Below are positions 1 through 8,068 of a DNA stretch of 64,000 bases, piece by piece; positions within the stretch are counted from its first letter, which is position 1, and every line of letters starts with the position of its first letter. The position numbers and the translations under genes are program-made. The notes beneath the pieces were generated by a model. That model saw nothing but the letters and a program-made list of their open reading frames with translations. It was not told where the DNA came from and did not search any database. Where the stretch lies: NCBI GenBank assembly GCA_027310565.1, contig DAIDAP010000015.1:90867-154866 (forward strand), given 5' to 3'. The stretch comes from Chloroflexota bacterium. GTDB taxonomy: Bacteria > Chloroflexota > Limnocylindria > P2-11E.

Positions 1-2
1 GG

Positions 3-260
3 GTCGCCTTCGACGTCCGCGTCGCGCCGCGCGCCTCCCGGACGGCCGTCGGCGGCGCTCGCGCGGGGGCGCTGCTCGTGCGCGTCACGGCGCCGCCGGC
101 GGAGGGGGCGGCGAACGCCGCGGTCCTCGAGGCGCTCTCGCGCGCCCTGGACGTGGCGCCGCGTGAGCTGCGCATCGAGCGGGGCGGCGCGGCGCGGACG
201 AAGACGGTGAGCGCGCCGGGCCGCGTCGCGGCGGCGGTGCGGCGCCTCGCGGCGGTGTAA
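3..260 (+). CDS. DUF167 (YggU-like) family protein, 5' end outside window
   Basis: The frame is open from the window edge to TAA at 258-260, so only about the last 85 residues are seen. The visible part carries the family core, VRVTAPPAEGAANAA, which fits the DUF167/UPF0235 (YggU) signature around P-x-E-G-x-A-N. The family is a small alpha/beta fold of unknown biochemical role, about 95-110 residues long, so little is missing. The stop overlaps the ATG of the following sigma-factor-like gene (TAATG), suggesting translational coupling. Confidence 0.85.
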   Translation, partial: VAFDVRVAPRASRTAVGGARAGALLVRVTAPPAEGAANAAVLEALSRALDVAPRELRIERGGAARTKTVSAPGRVAAAVRRLAAV

Positions 261-846
261 TGCCGGACGGCCGGGCGGCGTACTGGCGGAAGATGACCGT
301 GCATGCGGCCCTGGCGACGTTCCCGCACGGCCTCCTCGTCCGCGAGACGCGGGTGACCTTCGCCGACGCGGCGCGTGACCACCAGGACGAGCTGTTCGGC
401 GTCGCGCTGCGCATCCTCGGTGACCGCGACGCGGCGCTGGACGCGACGAGCCGGACGCTCCTCAAGGCGTTCCGCTCCTGGGAGCGGTACGACCAGACCC
501 GCCCGGTCCGCCACTGGCTCCTGCGCATCGCCGCGAACGAGGCCGTCACGCTCGGCCGCGCGCGTTCCCGCGACCGTGCCAGGCGGACGGACGCCGCGGC
601 GGCGCTCGAGGTCCCCGACCCCGGTCCGTCCCCCGATGCGGCGGCGCTCGCGCGGGAGCGGCGGGATCGGGTGCGCGGCGCCGTGGCCGCGCTGCCCGAC
701 CGCTACCGCGTGCCGGTCGTGCTGCGCTACTTCAGCGAGCTGTCCCTCGAGGAGATCGCGGCGGTGACCGGCCGGCGGCGACCGTGGGCGTGCAGCTGCT
801 CCGCGCGCGCGCGATGCTCCGCACGGCGCTCGAGGGCGAGCGGTGA
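260..846 (+). CDS. Sigma-70 family RNA polymerase sigma factor, apparent frameshift near the C-terminus
   Basis: Residues from about 37 match sigma region 2 (DELFGVALRILGD, then a WLLRIAANEA segment). A region 4 helix-turn-helix start follows (LPDRYRVPVVLRYFSELSLEEIAAVTG). At about 770-781 the frame is lost: the 260 frame continues into low-complexity Arg-rich sequence to 955, while the frame ending in TGA at 844-846 resumes the expected end of region 4 (TVGVQLLRARAMLR). One base appears to be missing. The restored stop overlaps the next GTG (GTGA at 843-846), just as neighbouring genes do, which argues for a sequencing error or a recent lesion rather than a long-dead gene. Probably an ECF/SigE-like factor. 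The ATG at 260 overlaps the previous stop; a start further downstream is possible. Confidence 0.72.
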
Positions 847-1244
847 CCGGCGGCGGGCTGTTCGACGAGAGCGAGCTCCGCCGCGTGCTGCGCCTGGAGG
901 GCGACGAGCTGCCGCCGCGTCTGGACGCGGCCGCCATCGCGCTCGCCGCGCGTGAGGAGGGCCGCGACCGCTTCGTGCTCGCGGCCGTGCCGGCGGTGGT
1001 CGGCGCGACGGCGCTCGCGGCCGCGCTCGTGTGGCAGCAGCTCTTCGCGCTCGCGCCCCTCGTCGGGCCCGCGCTGCTCGGCGTGGCCGTCGCCGGCGCG
1101 GCGGCGCTCGCGGCGGCGGTCGTCCCGCTCGCCGAGACCGCGAGCGATCCGGCGGTCCCGCTGAGCCTCCTCGCCGCCCTCGGCGTCGTCATCGTGCGCG
1201 AGCTCATCGAGCGCAGGGAGCACGCCCATGTCCACGCGTCTTGA
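843..1244 (+). CDS. Hypothetical membrane protein downstream of the sigma factor
   Basis: A 133-residue protein with a GTG start overlapping the restored sigma-factor stop by 4 bases. The first 42 residues are hydrophilic and charged. Three hydrophobic stretches follow at roughly 44-64, 68-97 and 103-120, with a short His-containing tail. A cytosolic N-terminal segment followed by membrane helices, located directly behind a sigma factor gene, would suit an anti-sigma factor, but no zinc-binding HxxxCxxC motif is present, so this is only positional inference. The 3' end overlaps the PspC gene by 17 bases. Confidence 0.6.
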   Translation: MTGGGLFDESELRRVLRLEGDELPPRLDAAAIALAAREEGRDRFVLAAVPAVVGATALAAALVWQQLFALAPLVGPALLGVAVAGAAALAAAVVPLAETASDPAVPLSLLAALGVVIVRELIERREHAHVHAS

Positions 1245-1689
1245 GCGCAGCACGACGAACCGGGTGATCGCCGGCGTCTGCGGCGGCATCGCGGAGTACC
1301 TGCAGGTCGATCCCACGCTCGTGCGCGTCTTCTTCGTCGTCGCCGCGGTCATGACCGCCGGCCTGGCGTTCCTCGCGTACCTGGCGCTGCTCATCCTCAT
1401 GCCGCTGCCCGGCCAGCCGGTGCCGTTCGTGAAGAGCGAGAGCGCCGGCGGCGCGGCGATGGCCGCCGAGGTCGACGCGCCCGGGCCCGAGCGGCCGATG
1501 CGGCCGCCGCCGGACCCGGAGGCCGGCGAGCGCCGCCGCGCCGCGTTCGGCTACGTCCTCATCGCGCTCGGCGTCGTCTTCCTCGCGGGGAACCTCGGGG
1601 TGCTCCGCGGCGTGCGCTGGGACCTCGTCTGGCCCGTTGTGCTCATCGGTCTGGGCGGCCTCCTCCTCTTGCAGCGCGCGCGGCGGTGA
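1228..1689 (+). CDS. PspC-domain membrane protein with C-terminal LiaF-type membrane segment
   Basis: Residues 3-60 form a PspC domain: RSTTNRVIAGVCGGIAEYL, then a hydrophobic stretch through VRVFFVVAAVMTAG and LALLILMPLP. After a Pro-rich linker (about 65-105), a second hydrophobic pair (FGYVLIALGVVFLAGNLGV and LVWPVVLIGLGGLLLL) resembles the membrane part of LiaF/DUF5668 proteins. Proteins of this type sense or respond to envelope stress. The association with a sigma factor and small membrane proteins upstream fits an envelope-stress unit. ATG start inside the end of the previous gene. Confidence 0.85.
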   Translation: MSTRLERSTTNRVIAGVCGGIAEYLQVDPTLVRVFFVVAAVMTAGLAFLAYLALLILMPLPGQPVPFVKSESAGGAAMAAEVDAPGPERPMRPPPDPEAGERRRAAFGYVLIALGVVFLAGNLGVLRGVRWDLVWPVVLIGLGGLLLLQRARR

Positions 1690-1841
1690 CCGGGCGCCGC
1701 GGCGTCCTCCGGCCGCTCCCGCTCGTACTGATCGGGATCGACATCGCGTTCGCGCGCCGCCGGCCGATCGCCGCGCTCGCGTCGCCGCGCTCGGAGAGCT
1801 CTCGCTTCGCCGGCGACGCGACGACGGCGGCCGTCCGGTAG
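1686..1841 (+). CDS. Possible small membrane-associated ORF after PspC gene
   Basis: A 51-residue frame starts at GTG 1686, overlapping the PspC stop by 4 bases (GTGA), and ends with TAG at 1839-1841. The start RRGVLRPLPLVLIGIDIAFARRR resembles another LiaF-like membrane turn, so it may be a broken extension of the PspC protein or a genuine small gene. The overlap geometry matches other coupled genes here, but there is no homology that I can name. Confidence 0.3.
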   Translation: MTGRRGVLRPLPLVLIGIDIAFARRRPIAALASPRSESSRFAGDATTAAVR

Positions 1842-1888
1842 CACACAGCCGGGCCGTCGCTGGTGCGCGTCCTGCATGATGTCGGGAC

Positions 1889-2743
1889 GTGATCCGCCGC
1901 TGGCTCGAGCCGCTCCTCGACGCGCAGGGCTGGGCCGACCCGTTCGGCGAGCTGCTGCAGAAGCTCTTCCGCGCGATCTACGGCCCGTTCCCCCCACTGC
2001 GCGACCTGCTGCACGGGACCTGGCTCGGCCACCCGCTGCATCCGCTCCTCACCGACGTCCCCATCGGCGCGTTCGTCGTCGGCATCGTGCTCGACCTCGT
2101 CGGCGAGCGGAGCGCCGCGACGTGGGCCACCGGCATCGGGTGGGTGACGATGCTCGGCGCCGCGCTCGCCGGGTTCGCCGACCATCTCGACCTCGAGGGC
2201 AGGCCGCGCCGGTACGGGAGCCTCCATGCGGCGACGATGCTCCTCGCCGCGCTCGCCTATCTCCTCTCGCTCGGCGAGCGTCTTTGGTGGGCGCCGCTCT
2301 TCCCGCGCGCGGAGGTCTGGCTCGCCGGGCTCGGCCTCCTCCTCGTCCTGATCGGTGGCTATCTCGGCGGCGAGCTCGTGTTCAACCTCGGCAGCCAGGT
2401 CGATCGCCACGCCTGGCGCGGCGGCGGGTCCAAGTGGCAGGCGCTCGACGTCGGCGAGGTGCCCGAGGGCCAGCTCGCCAAGGCGAAGGCCGGCGCGGCG
2501 ACGCTCGTGGTCGTGCGCCTGGGGGAGCGGGTCTACGCGCTGCACGACACCTGCGCGCACCAGGGCTGCTCGCTCGCTTCGGGCCGTCTCGTCGACGGGG
2601 GCCGGCGCATCGAGTGCCCCTGCCATGGCTCGCGCTTCGAGCTCTCCGACGGCAGCGTGAACCGCGGGCCGGCGGTCTTCCCGCAGCCGGCTTACGAGGT
2701 CCGTGTCGCCGACGGACGGATCGAGGCGCGCCGGCGCGGCTGA
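1889..2743 (+). CDS. DUF2231 membrane domain fused to a Rieske [2Fe-2S] domain
   Basis: A 284-residue protein with a GTG start. Residues 40-170 form a DUF2231 membrane domain with four hydrophobic segments and a typical GHPLHPLLTDVPIGAF motif near 51-66. Residues 180-284 form a Rieske domain whose cluster ligands are visible as CAHQGC and CPCHGS (C-x-H-x2-C and C-x2-H). The Rieske half should carry a 2Fe-2S cluster and pass electrons; the DUF2231 half anchors it and may bind haem or quinone, which is inference. The soluble domain has no signal peptide; whether it faces in or out depends on the even number of helices, which would put it in the cytosol if the N-terminus is inside. Confidence 0.88.
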   Translation: MIRRWLEPLLDAQGWADPFGELLQKLFRAIYGPFPPLRDLLHGTWLGHPLHPLLTDVPIGAFVVGIVLDLVGERSAATWATGIGWVTMLGAALAGFADHLDLEGRPRRYGSLHAATMLLAALAYLLSLGERLWWAPLFPRAEVWLAGLGLLLVLIGGYLGGELVFNLGSQVDRHAWRGGGSKWQALDVGEVPEGQLAKAKAGAATLVVVRLGERVYALHDTCAHQGCSLASGRLVDGGRRIECPCHGSRFELSDGSVNRGPAVFPQPAYEVRVADGRIEARRRG

Positions 2744-2794
2744 GGTGCGCCGGCCGCTGGCCGGGCGGACCGTCCTTGGGCGATACTCCGCCGC

Positions 2795-4138
2795 GTGTCC
2801 GGCCTCACCGAGAGGATGTCGGCGGCACCCACGCCGACCGAGCTCGACGCCTCGCGCGCGCTGAACGCGGAGTACCTCCGCCTGCACCCGGACGAGGTGG
2901 CGCTCTACCTCGACGGACGGGAGCCGGCCGAGACGGTCGTGCTGCTCTCGGGCGCGCCGCCGCCGACGACGGCGCTCCTGCTCGAGCGCATGAACCCCCG
3001 CGTCGGCGCCGCGGTCCTGCGCGGACTTCCGCCGGAGACGGCGCGGCTCGCGCTCGCGGCGATGAATCCCGCGCGCGGCGTCCCGGTGCTGGTGAGCCTG
3101 CCGCGCGACGAGCGCGAGGCGATGCTCGCGCGACTCGCCCCGCGCGTCGCGGAGGAGCTCCGCGAGATCCTCACCTATCCGGCCGACAGCGCGGGCGGGC
3201 TGATGGATCCGCGCATCACGACGTTCGGCCACGACCTCACCGTGGACGACGCGCTCCGCCGCATGCGCGCGTTCAAGGAGAAGGAGTTCGACGCCATCTA
3301 CGTGAGCGACGGGGAGGGCCGGCTCTCCGGCGCCGTGCCGCTCGGCGAGATCGCGACCGCGGCGCCCGAGCGCCGCCTCGGCGACCTCGTGCGCGCGGCG
3401 CCGGCGGCGGTCGCCGTCACGGCGACGCGCGAGGAGATCGTGGACTACCTCCGGGATCGCCGGCTCGTCGCGCTGCCGGTGGTCGACCTCGCCGGACGGC
3501 TCGTCGGCGTGATCCGCTACAGCCAGCTCGTCGCGGCCGCCGAGGCCGAGGCCCTGAGCGGCCTCCAGACGATGGTCGGCGCCGGCAAGGACGAGCGCGC
3601 GCTCTCGCCCATCCGTCACGCCGTGCGCCACCGGCTGCCGTGGCTCGAGATCAACCTCGCGACGGCCTTCCTCGCCGCCACCGTCGTCGGCCTCTTCGAG
3701 GGCACCATCGCGCAGTTCACCGCGCTCGCGGTGCTGCTCCCGGTGGTCGCCGGGCAGTCCGGGAACAGCGGCATGCAGGCGCTCGCGGTGACGATGCGCG
3801 GCCTCACGCTGCGCGAGGTCGGCCTCCGGCACTGGCCGCGCCTCATCGCGAAGGAGGCCGGTGTCGGCGTCCTCAACGGCCTCGCGGTCGCGCTCACGAC
3901 GATGCTCGGCGTGTTCCTGTGGAGCCGCAGCTTCGGCCTCACGTTCGTCATCGGCGTGGCCATGGTCCTCGCGATGGTCCTCGCCGGGGTCTGCGGCGCC
4001 CTGGTGCCGGTGGTGCTCAAGGCGCTCGGCCAGGACCCCGCGCAGTCGTCGTCCATCGTCCTCACGACCTTCACCGACGTCGGCGGCTTCCTCTCGTTCC
4101 TCGGCCTCGCGACGCTCCTCTCCTCGCTGCTCGAATGA
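2795..4138 (+). CDS. mgtE: Magnesium transporter MgtE
   Basis: A 447-residue protein in the usual order: an N-terminal MgtE_N superhelix (about 25-135, with the ERMNPRVGAAVLRGLP repeat unit), two CBS domains (about 140-265), and a membrane channel domain (about 290-447) with the AVLLPVVAGQSGNSGMQALAV segment that lines the pore. It imports Mg2+, and the cytosolic domains gate the channel according to intracellular Mg2+. The GTG at 2795 gives the full N domain; an ATG 24 bases on is an alternative start. The stop overlaps the ATG of the DUF2207 gene. Confidence 0.95.
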   Translation: MSGLTERMSAAPTPTELDASRALNAEYLRLHPDEVALYLDGREPAETVVLLSGAPPPTTALLLERMNPRVGAAVLRGLPPETARLALAAMNPARGVPVLVSLPRDEREAMLARLAPRVAEELREILTYPADSAGGLMDPRITTFGHDLTVDDALRRMRAFKEKEFDAIYVSDGEGRLSGAVPLGEIATAAPERRLGDLVRAAPAAVAVTATREEIVDYLRDRRLVALPVVDLAGRLVGVIRYSQLVAAAEAEALSGLQTMVGAGKDERALSPIRHAVRHRLPWLEINLATAFLAATVVGLFEGTIAQFTALAVLLPVVAGQSGNSGMQALAVTMRGLTLREVGLRHWPRLIAKEAGVGVLNGLAVALTTMLGVFLWSRSFGLTFVIGVAMVLAMVLAGVCGALVPVVLKALGQDPAQSSSIVLTTFTDVGGFLSFLGLATLLSSLLE

Positions 4139-5895
4139 CCCGTGCGACGAGGGGGATCGTCCGCCTCATCGCGGTCGCCGCCCTCGTCCTCTCGTGGCCG
4201 TGGGCCGCCGCCGCGCCCGCGCGCGCCGACGACACCGGTTGGACGATCGAGTCGTTCGACGCGCGCATCGAGATCCAGCCCGACGGGCGGCTCCTGGTGA
4301 CCGAGGGCATCGACGTCGACTTCGGCCCGCTCGAGCGCCGCGGCATCTTCCGCGACATCCCCGTCGAGTACGCCTGGCCGGACCGCCCGCGCACCGTGCG
4401 GGCGTACGGCCTGGAGGTGCTGTGGGTCCGCGACGAGACGGGGAGGTCGATCCCGTTCTCGACGAGCCGCGAGGGCGCGAACGTGCGGATCCGCGTCGGC
4501 GACCCGGATCGGACCGTGACCGGGAAGCAGCGCTACCGCATCGCGTACGTCGTCGTCGGCGTGCTCAACGGCTTCGCCGAGCACGACGAGCTCTACTGGA
4601 ACGTCACCGGCGACCAGTGGCCGGTCGCGATCCGGCGCGCGACCGCGACGGTGGTCGCGCCCGCGGGCCCCAGCGACACGACGTGCTTCGTCGGCGTCGC
4701 CGGGTCCACCGCGACGTGCACCGAGACGGACGCCGCGCGTGGCCGCGTCTTCACCGCGGGGCGGCCGCTCTCGCCGGGCGAGCAGCTCACCGTCGTCTTC
4801 GGCCTGCCCAAGGGCGTCGTCTCGGAGCCGCGGCCGATCCTGCGCGACCGTCCGCGCGAGGTGGAGGAGTTCTTCGACCGGAGCCCGCTCACCCTCGGCG
4901 CGGCGGCCGCGGTCGCGCTCGCGGGGCTGTGGCTGGTGTTCTGGTGGTGGTGGCGCGCCGGCCGCGACCGGCCCGAGCGCACCACCGTCGTCCCCGAGTA
5001 CGAGCCGCCCGATGGGCTGCGCCCCGCCGAGCTCGGCGTGCTGGTGGACGAGCGCGCGGACCCGCGCGACGTGACCGCGACGATCGTCGACCTGGCGGTC
5101 CGCGGCCACCTCACCATCACGGAGAGGCCCAAGGAGGGGCTCTTCGGCACGAAGGACTGGATCATCACGCGCAGGGGCGGCGACGCCGCGGCGCTGCGCG
5201 ACTACGAGCGCACCATCCTCGACGGCCTGTTCGACGATCGCGACGAGGTGAAGCTCTCGGAGCTGCGGCGCCACTTCTACGCGACGCTCGGGAAGGCGCA
5301 GCGAGAGCTGTACCGCGAGACCGTCGACCGCCGCTGGTTCCCGGCGGACCCCTCCCGCGTGCGCGCCACCTACGCGGCGCTGGGCGTCGCGCTCCTCGTC
5401 GTCGCGGGCATCGTCGCCTGGGGACTGGGCTACCTGGCGGGCGCCGGCGTCGTCGGCCTCGCCCTCGGCGTCCCGGCGCTCGGGCTGGCGGCGGCCTCGC
5501 CGGTGATGCCGTCGAAGACGAAGACGGGGGCCGAGCTGCTCCGGCGCACGCTGGGCTTCCGCCGGTACATGGAGGTCGCCGAGACCGAGCGCCAGCGCTT
5601 CGCCGAGCGTGAGGGGATCTTCGCCGCGTACCTGCCGTACGCGATCGTGTTCGGCACCGTCGACCGCTGGGCGCGCGCCTTCGAGGGCATCGACGTGCGT
5701 GCGGCGACCGCCGGCTGGTACGTGGGATCGTCGCTGCCGACCTCGTTCGCCGCGACCGACCTCTCGCGCGAGCTCGCGTCCTTCTCGAGCGAGGTCTCGA
5801 CGGCGATCGCGTCGACGCCCGGATCGAGGGGCGGGAGCGGCTTCGGCGGCGGCGCGGGCGGCGGCGGCGGTGGAGGCGGCGGCGGCTCGTGGTGA
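4135..5895 (+). CDS. DUF2207 domain membrane protein with glycine-rich C-terminus
   Basis: The ATG at 4135 overlaps the mgtE stop (ATGA). The 586-residue product begins with a Sec-type signal or anchor (VRLIAVAALVLSWPWAAAAPARA). A DUF2207 extracytoplasmic domain follows (about 35-230, WTIESFDARIEIQPDGRLLVTE). There is then a membrane helix near 250 (AAAVALAGLWLVFWWWW), a cytosolic region, a paired hydrophobic segment near 410-460, and a tail ending in a long glycine run and SW, typical of the family. Function is unknown. The same frame is open upstream to 1876, but that part is a shadow of the Rieske and mgtE genes. Confidence 0.9.
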   Translation: MTRATRGIVRLIAVAALVLSWPWAAAAPARADDTGWTIESFDARIEIQPDGRLLVTEGIDVDFGPLERRGIFRDIPVEYAWPDRPRTVRAYGLEVLWVRDETGRSIPFSTSREGANVRIRVGDPDRTVTGKQRYRIAYVVVGVLNGFAEHDELYWNVTGDQWPVAIRRATATVVAPAGPSDTTCFVGVAGSTATCTETDAARGRVFTAGRPLSPGEQLTVVFGLPKGVVSEPRPILRDRPREVEEFFDRSPLTLGAAAAVALAGLWLVFWWWWRAGRDRPERTTVVPEYEPPDGLRPAELGVLVDERADPRDVTATIVDLAVRGHLTITERPKEGLFGTKDWIITRRGGDAAALRDYERTILDGLFDDRDEVKLSELRRHFYATLGKAQRELYRETVDRRWFPADPSRVRATYAALGVALLVVAGIVAWGLGYLAGAGVVGLALGVPALGLAAASPVMPSKTKTGAELLRRTLGFRRYMEVAETERQRFAEREGIFAAYLPYAIVFGTVDRWARAFEGIDVRAATAGWYVGSSLPTSFAATDLSRELASFSSEVSTAIASTPGSRGGSGFGGGAGGGGGGGGGGSW

Positions 5896-5927
5896 GCCCT
5901 CGCGCGCGGTATCCTTGAGGCCCTCGC

Positions 5928-6001
5928 GGGCTGTTGGCTCAGCTGGTTAGAGCGCTGCGTTCACATCGCAGAGGTCGCTGGTTCGAATCCAGCACAGCCC
6001 A
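5928..6001 (+). tRNA. tRNA-Val (CAC)
   Basis: Acceptor arms GGGCTGT and ACAGCCC pair perfectly. The anticodon stem CTGCG/CGCAG encloses loop TTCACAT with anticodon CAC. The T arm carries GGTTCGAATCC. CCA is not encoded. A -10-like TATCCT lies at 5910-5915. Confidence 0.96.
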
Positions 6002-6016
6002 CCGGTCGCTCCTCCG

Positions 6017-6658
6017 CTAGCGTGCCCTCGGTCGGGCCCGTCGCGGCGCGGGCACGATGCCGTCTCCGTCCGCGAGGCCGGCGAGCAGGCGCCGCGCGGC
6101 GGTCTGGAATCGGGAGGGATCACCGTAGGAGCGCGCGACGAGCAGCGCGCCCTCGAGGCCGCTGACGATCGATCGCGCCTCTTCGCGCGCGGCTCCACGC
6201 AGACGCAGCGTCCCGTCCGTCTCGCCTTCCCTCAGGATCCCTTCCAGCCAGGCCTCGTTCTCGTCGAAGAACCGGGTGACCGCGGTCCGCATGCCCTTCG
6301 GGAGGGTGTGGTACTCGGCCGCGAGCATGCCGCAGAGGCACATCCGCTCCGCCTGCATGACCTCCGTGTAGAGGGTGGCGTACGCGTGGAGCTTCGCCCG
6401 CGCGCTGACCGGTCGCGCCTGGATCGCGGCGAGACCCGCGAGGAAGCGCTCCGCGTAGCGTGAGACGAGCGCCTGGCCGAGCTCGGCCTTGCCGGCGAAG
6501 TAGTAGTGCAGCGTCGCCGTGGTGATGTCGAGCCGCGCGGCGACGTCCGCGTAGCTGAAGCCGTTGAACCCGCGGACCTGTACGAGCTGCTCCGCCACGG
6601 CGAGGATCCTCGCCGCCGTGTCGCCTTCGCCGCGCCGCCGACCGACCACCATCCACAT
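6017..6658 (-). CDS. TetR/AcrR family transcriptional regulator
   Basis: A 213-residue repressor-type protein. Residues 13-60 form the TetR DNA-binding domain (AARILAVAEQLVQVRGFNGFSYADVAARLDITTATLHYYFAGKAEL, of which the last half is the helix-turn-helix). The effector domain contains a CLCGMLAAEYHTLP segment near 118-131; a cysteine or aromatic here is common in subfamilies that sense electrophiles, so a reactive-compound sensor is possible but unproven. It is divergent from a cupin-PAS pair, and the intergenic region holds an 18-bp palindrome, so it probably represses that pair and perhaps itself. Confidence 0.92.
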   Translation of the reverse strand: MWMVVGRRRGEGDTAARILAVAEQLVQVRGFNGFSYADVAARLDITTATLHYYFAGKAELGQALVSRYAERFLAGLAAIQARPVSARAKLHAYATLYTEVMQAERMCLCGMLAAEYHTLPKGMRTAVTRFFDENEAWLEGILREGETDGTLRLRGAAREEARSIVSGLEGALLVARSYGDPSRFQTAARRLLAGLADGDGIVPAPRRARPRAR

Positions 6659-6694
6659 CCTCGCACGGCCGGAACACGGCCGGAAATCGCTCTC

Positions 6695-6723
6695 TTGACG
6701 ACTTATCTACTAGTAGATAAATA
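6695..6723 (+). promoter_or_regulatory. Promoter of the cupin-PAS operon overlapping the TetR operator
   Basis: TTGACG at 6695-6700 is a good -35. A weak -10 candidate (TAAATA, 6718-6723) follows 17 bases later. The palindrome at 6703-6720 fills the spacer, the classic arrangement for repression by steric block. Confidence 0.6.
6703..6720. promoter_or_regulatory. Perfect 18-bp palindrome, likely TetR operator
   Basis: TTATCTACTAGTAGATAA is its own reverse complement and is strikingly AT-rich in a very GC-rich setting. It sits 45 bases upstream of the tetR start and 51 bases upstream of the cupin start. Length and dyad symmetry fit a TetR dimer (or pair of dimers) binding site. Confidence 0.85.
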
Positions 6724-6770
6724 TACCGGCCGACAGGCCGTCCTGTCCAAGAGCGATGGGGAGACGAGAG

Positions 6771-7133
6771 ATGCCGCAGAAGACCGCCCACAAGACGTTC
6801 GGGAAGCCCGACGAGGATCGCACGTTCCCGAACGGCCACGCGGAGATCCTGAAGTTCGCGGGCGCCGAGATCGGCCGTCTGTCGTTCAAGCCGGGGTGGC
6901 GCTGGTCGACGGACGTGAAGCCGATCGCGAAGACGGCGAGCTGCGAAGCGCCCCACTTCCAGTACCACGTGAGCGGGCGCCTCGCGATCCGCATGGACGA
7001 CGGCACCGAGTTCATCGCCGGCCCGGGCGACGTCACCTCGCTCCCCAGCGGGCACGACGCCTGGGTGGTCGGCAACGAGCCCGTCGTGGTCGTCGACTGG
7101 TTCGGTGCGAGCAACTACGCGAAGGGCAGCTGA
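6771..7133 (+). CDS. Cupin domain protein
   Basis: About 120 residues starting at the ATG at 6771, chosen because GGGAGA at 6759-6764 is a well-spaced ribosome binding site; an ATG at 6756 lacks one. The sequence forms a single cupin barrel with PHFQYHVSGRLAIRMDDG (about 58-75) and the GPGDVTSLPSGHDAWVVG second motif. The family binds a metal or small ligand; no specific activity can be assigned. Position behind the divergent TetR operator suggests inducible expression, and the PAS gene follows 38 bases on. Confidence 0.82.
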   Translation: MPQKTAHKTFGKPDEDRTFPNGHAEILKFAGAEIGRLSFKPGWRWSTDVKPIAKTASCEAPHFQYHVSGRLAIRMDDGTEFIAGPGDVTSLPSGHDAWVVGNEPVVVVDWFGASNYAKGS

Positions 7134-7171
7134 GCGCGCCCGGGAACCGGGGAAAGGAAAGGATCAGGACG

Positions 7172-7603
7172 ATGAACGAGCGAGGGGCCGTGGCCGACCG
7201 TCAGGGCAACGACGAGCCGCACGAGGAATGGCTCGCCGCGATCGCCGCGCAGCTGGCGCCCATCTTCGAGCACTCCAGCGAGGGCGTGTACGTCTACCTC
7301 GACGACCGCCACAAGGTCTGCAACGCCGTGCTGGCGAAGATGTGGGGATTCGGGTCGCCGGCCGAGTGGGCGGGGGCGCCGGACTTCCTGGGCACGTTCG
7401 TGGCGGAGGACGATCGGGCGGAGGTGTCGCGCGCGTATCACGCGCACATCCACCAGTCGCTCACGCCGACGCGGCTGCGGTTCACCGTCCGGCGCCCCGA
7501 CGGCACGCCGGTGCGCTGCGAGTCCGACATGATCCCGCTGTCGTACGCCGGGCGGATGCTGGCCTACCACTTCGTACGCCTGATCCCCGCGAGTCGCGCG
7601 TGA
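7172..7603 (+). CDS. Stand-alone PAS domain protein
   Basis: A 143-residue protein from ATG 7172, preceded by a strong AGGAAAGGA site near 7154-7162. Residues 22-130 look like one PAS fold (IFEHSSEGVYVYLDDRHKVCN near the start, a VRRPDGTPVRCESDMIPL strand pair near the end). No kinase, cyclase or output domain is attached, so it presumably acts through a partner. It is co-oriented with the cupin gene and probably in the same TetR-controlled unit. Confidence 0.75.
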   Translation: MNERGAVADRQGNDEPHEEWLAAIAAQLAPIFEHSSEGVYVYLDDRHKVCNAVLAKMWGFGSPAEWAGAPDFLGTFVAEDDRAEVSRAYHAHIHQSLTPTRLRFTVRRPDGTPVRCESDMIPLSYAGRMLAYHFVRLIPASRA

Positions 7604-7619
7604 TCGCCTCGACGCGGCG

Positions 7620-8030
7620 CTAGGGCTCGCAGTCGCCCGTCCTGCCCGGCCCCGGCACGGGTCCGAGCAGCGGCGGCCCGGACCACACGTCGAGACGGCC
7701 GCAGGAGAGGTCGACCCGCGCCGCGTCGCCGCGCATCGTCCCGGGGCCCGCTTCGACGTCGCCGGCGCGGACGGCGACCGTGAGGAGCACCCGTCCGCTC
7801 GGCGATCGCGCCTCGACCGACCAGGGGAGCGGCGGGAGCGCGTCGGCTCGGAGCGACGCCTGCTCGTGCGGTGCGACCGTGCGCACGGCCGTCCCGTTCA
7901 CAGCGAGCGTCACCGCGAGGGTGGTCTGGTTGGACACCCACAGGTCGTACGCCGCGGGCGGCGCGGTCGGCGCCGGCGTGACGGGCTCGCAGGCGAGGGT
8001 GAGCGCGAGGGCGGCGGCGAGGCGTGTCAC
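7620..8030 (-). CDS. Putative exported lipoprotein, unknown function
   Basis: A 136-residue protein with a short hydrophobic N-terminus (MTRLAAALALTLACEP) ending in a Cys that could be a lipidation site, although the lipobox is imperfect (Thr at -3). A Pro/Ala/Thr linker follows, and the rest resembles a single beta-sandwich domain with Val/Thr-rich strands. I do not recognise a family. Convergent with the PAS gene. Confidence 0.55.
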   Translation of the reverse strand: MTRLAAALALTLACEPVTPAPTAPPAAYDLWVSNQTTLAVTLAVNGTAVRTVAPHEQASLRADALPPLPWSVEARSPSGRVLLTVAVRAGDVEAGPGTMRGDAARVDLSCGRLDVWSGPPLLGPVPGPGRTGDCEP

Positions 8031-8068
8031 GCCATGCGAACGCCGGCAGGGTCGCGGCGGTTCCGGCG

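Noticed and set aside
1876..4134. Very long plus-strand open frame running into the DUF2207 gene
   Set aside because: The translation is Arg/Pro/Ala low-complexity and overlaps the clear Rieske and mgtE genes; only the part from 4135 has a signal peptide and family motifs.
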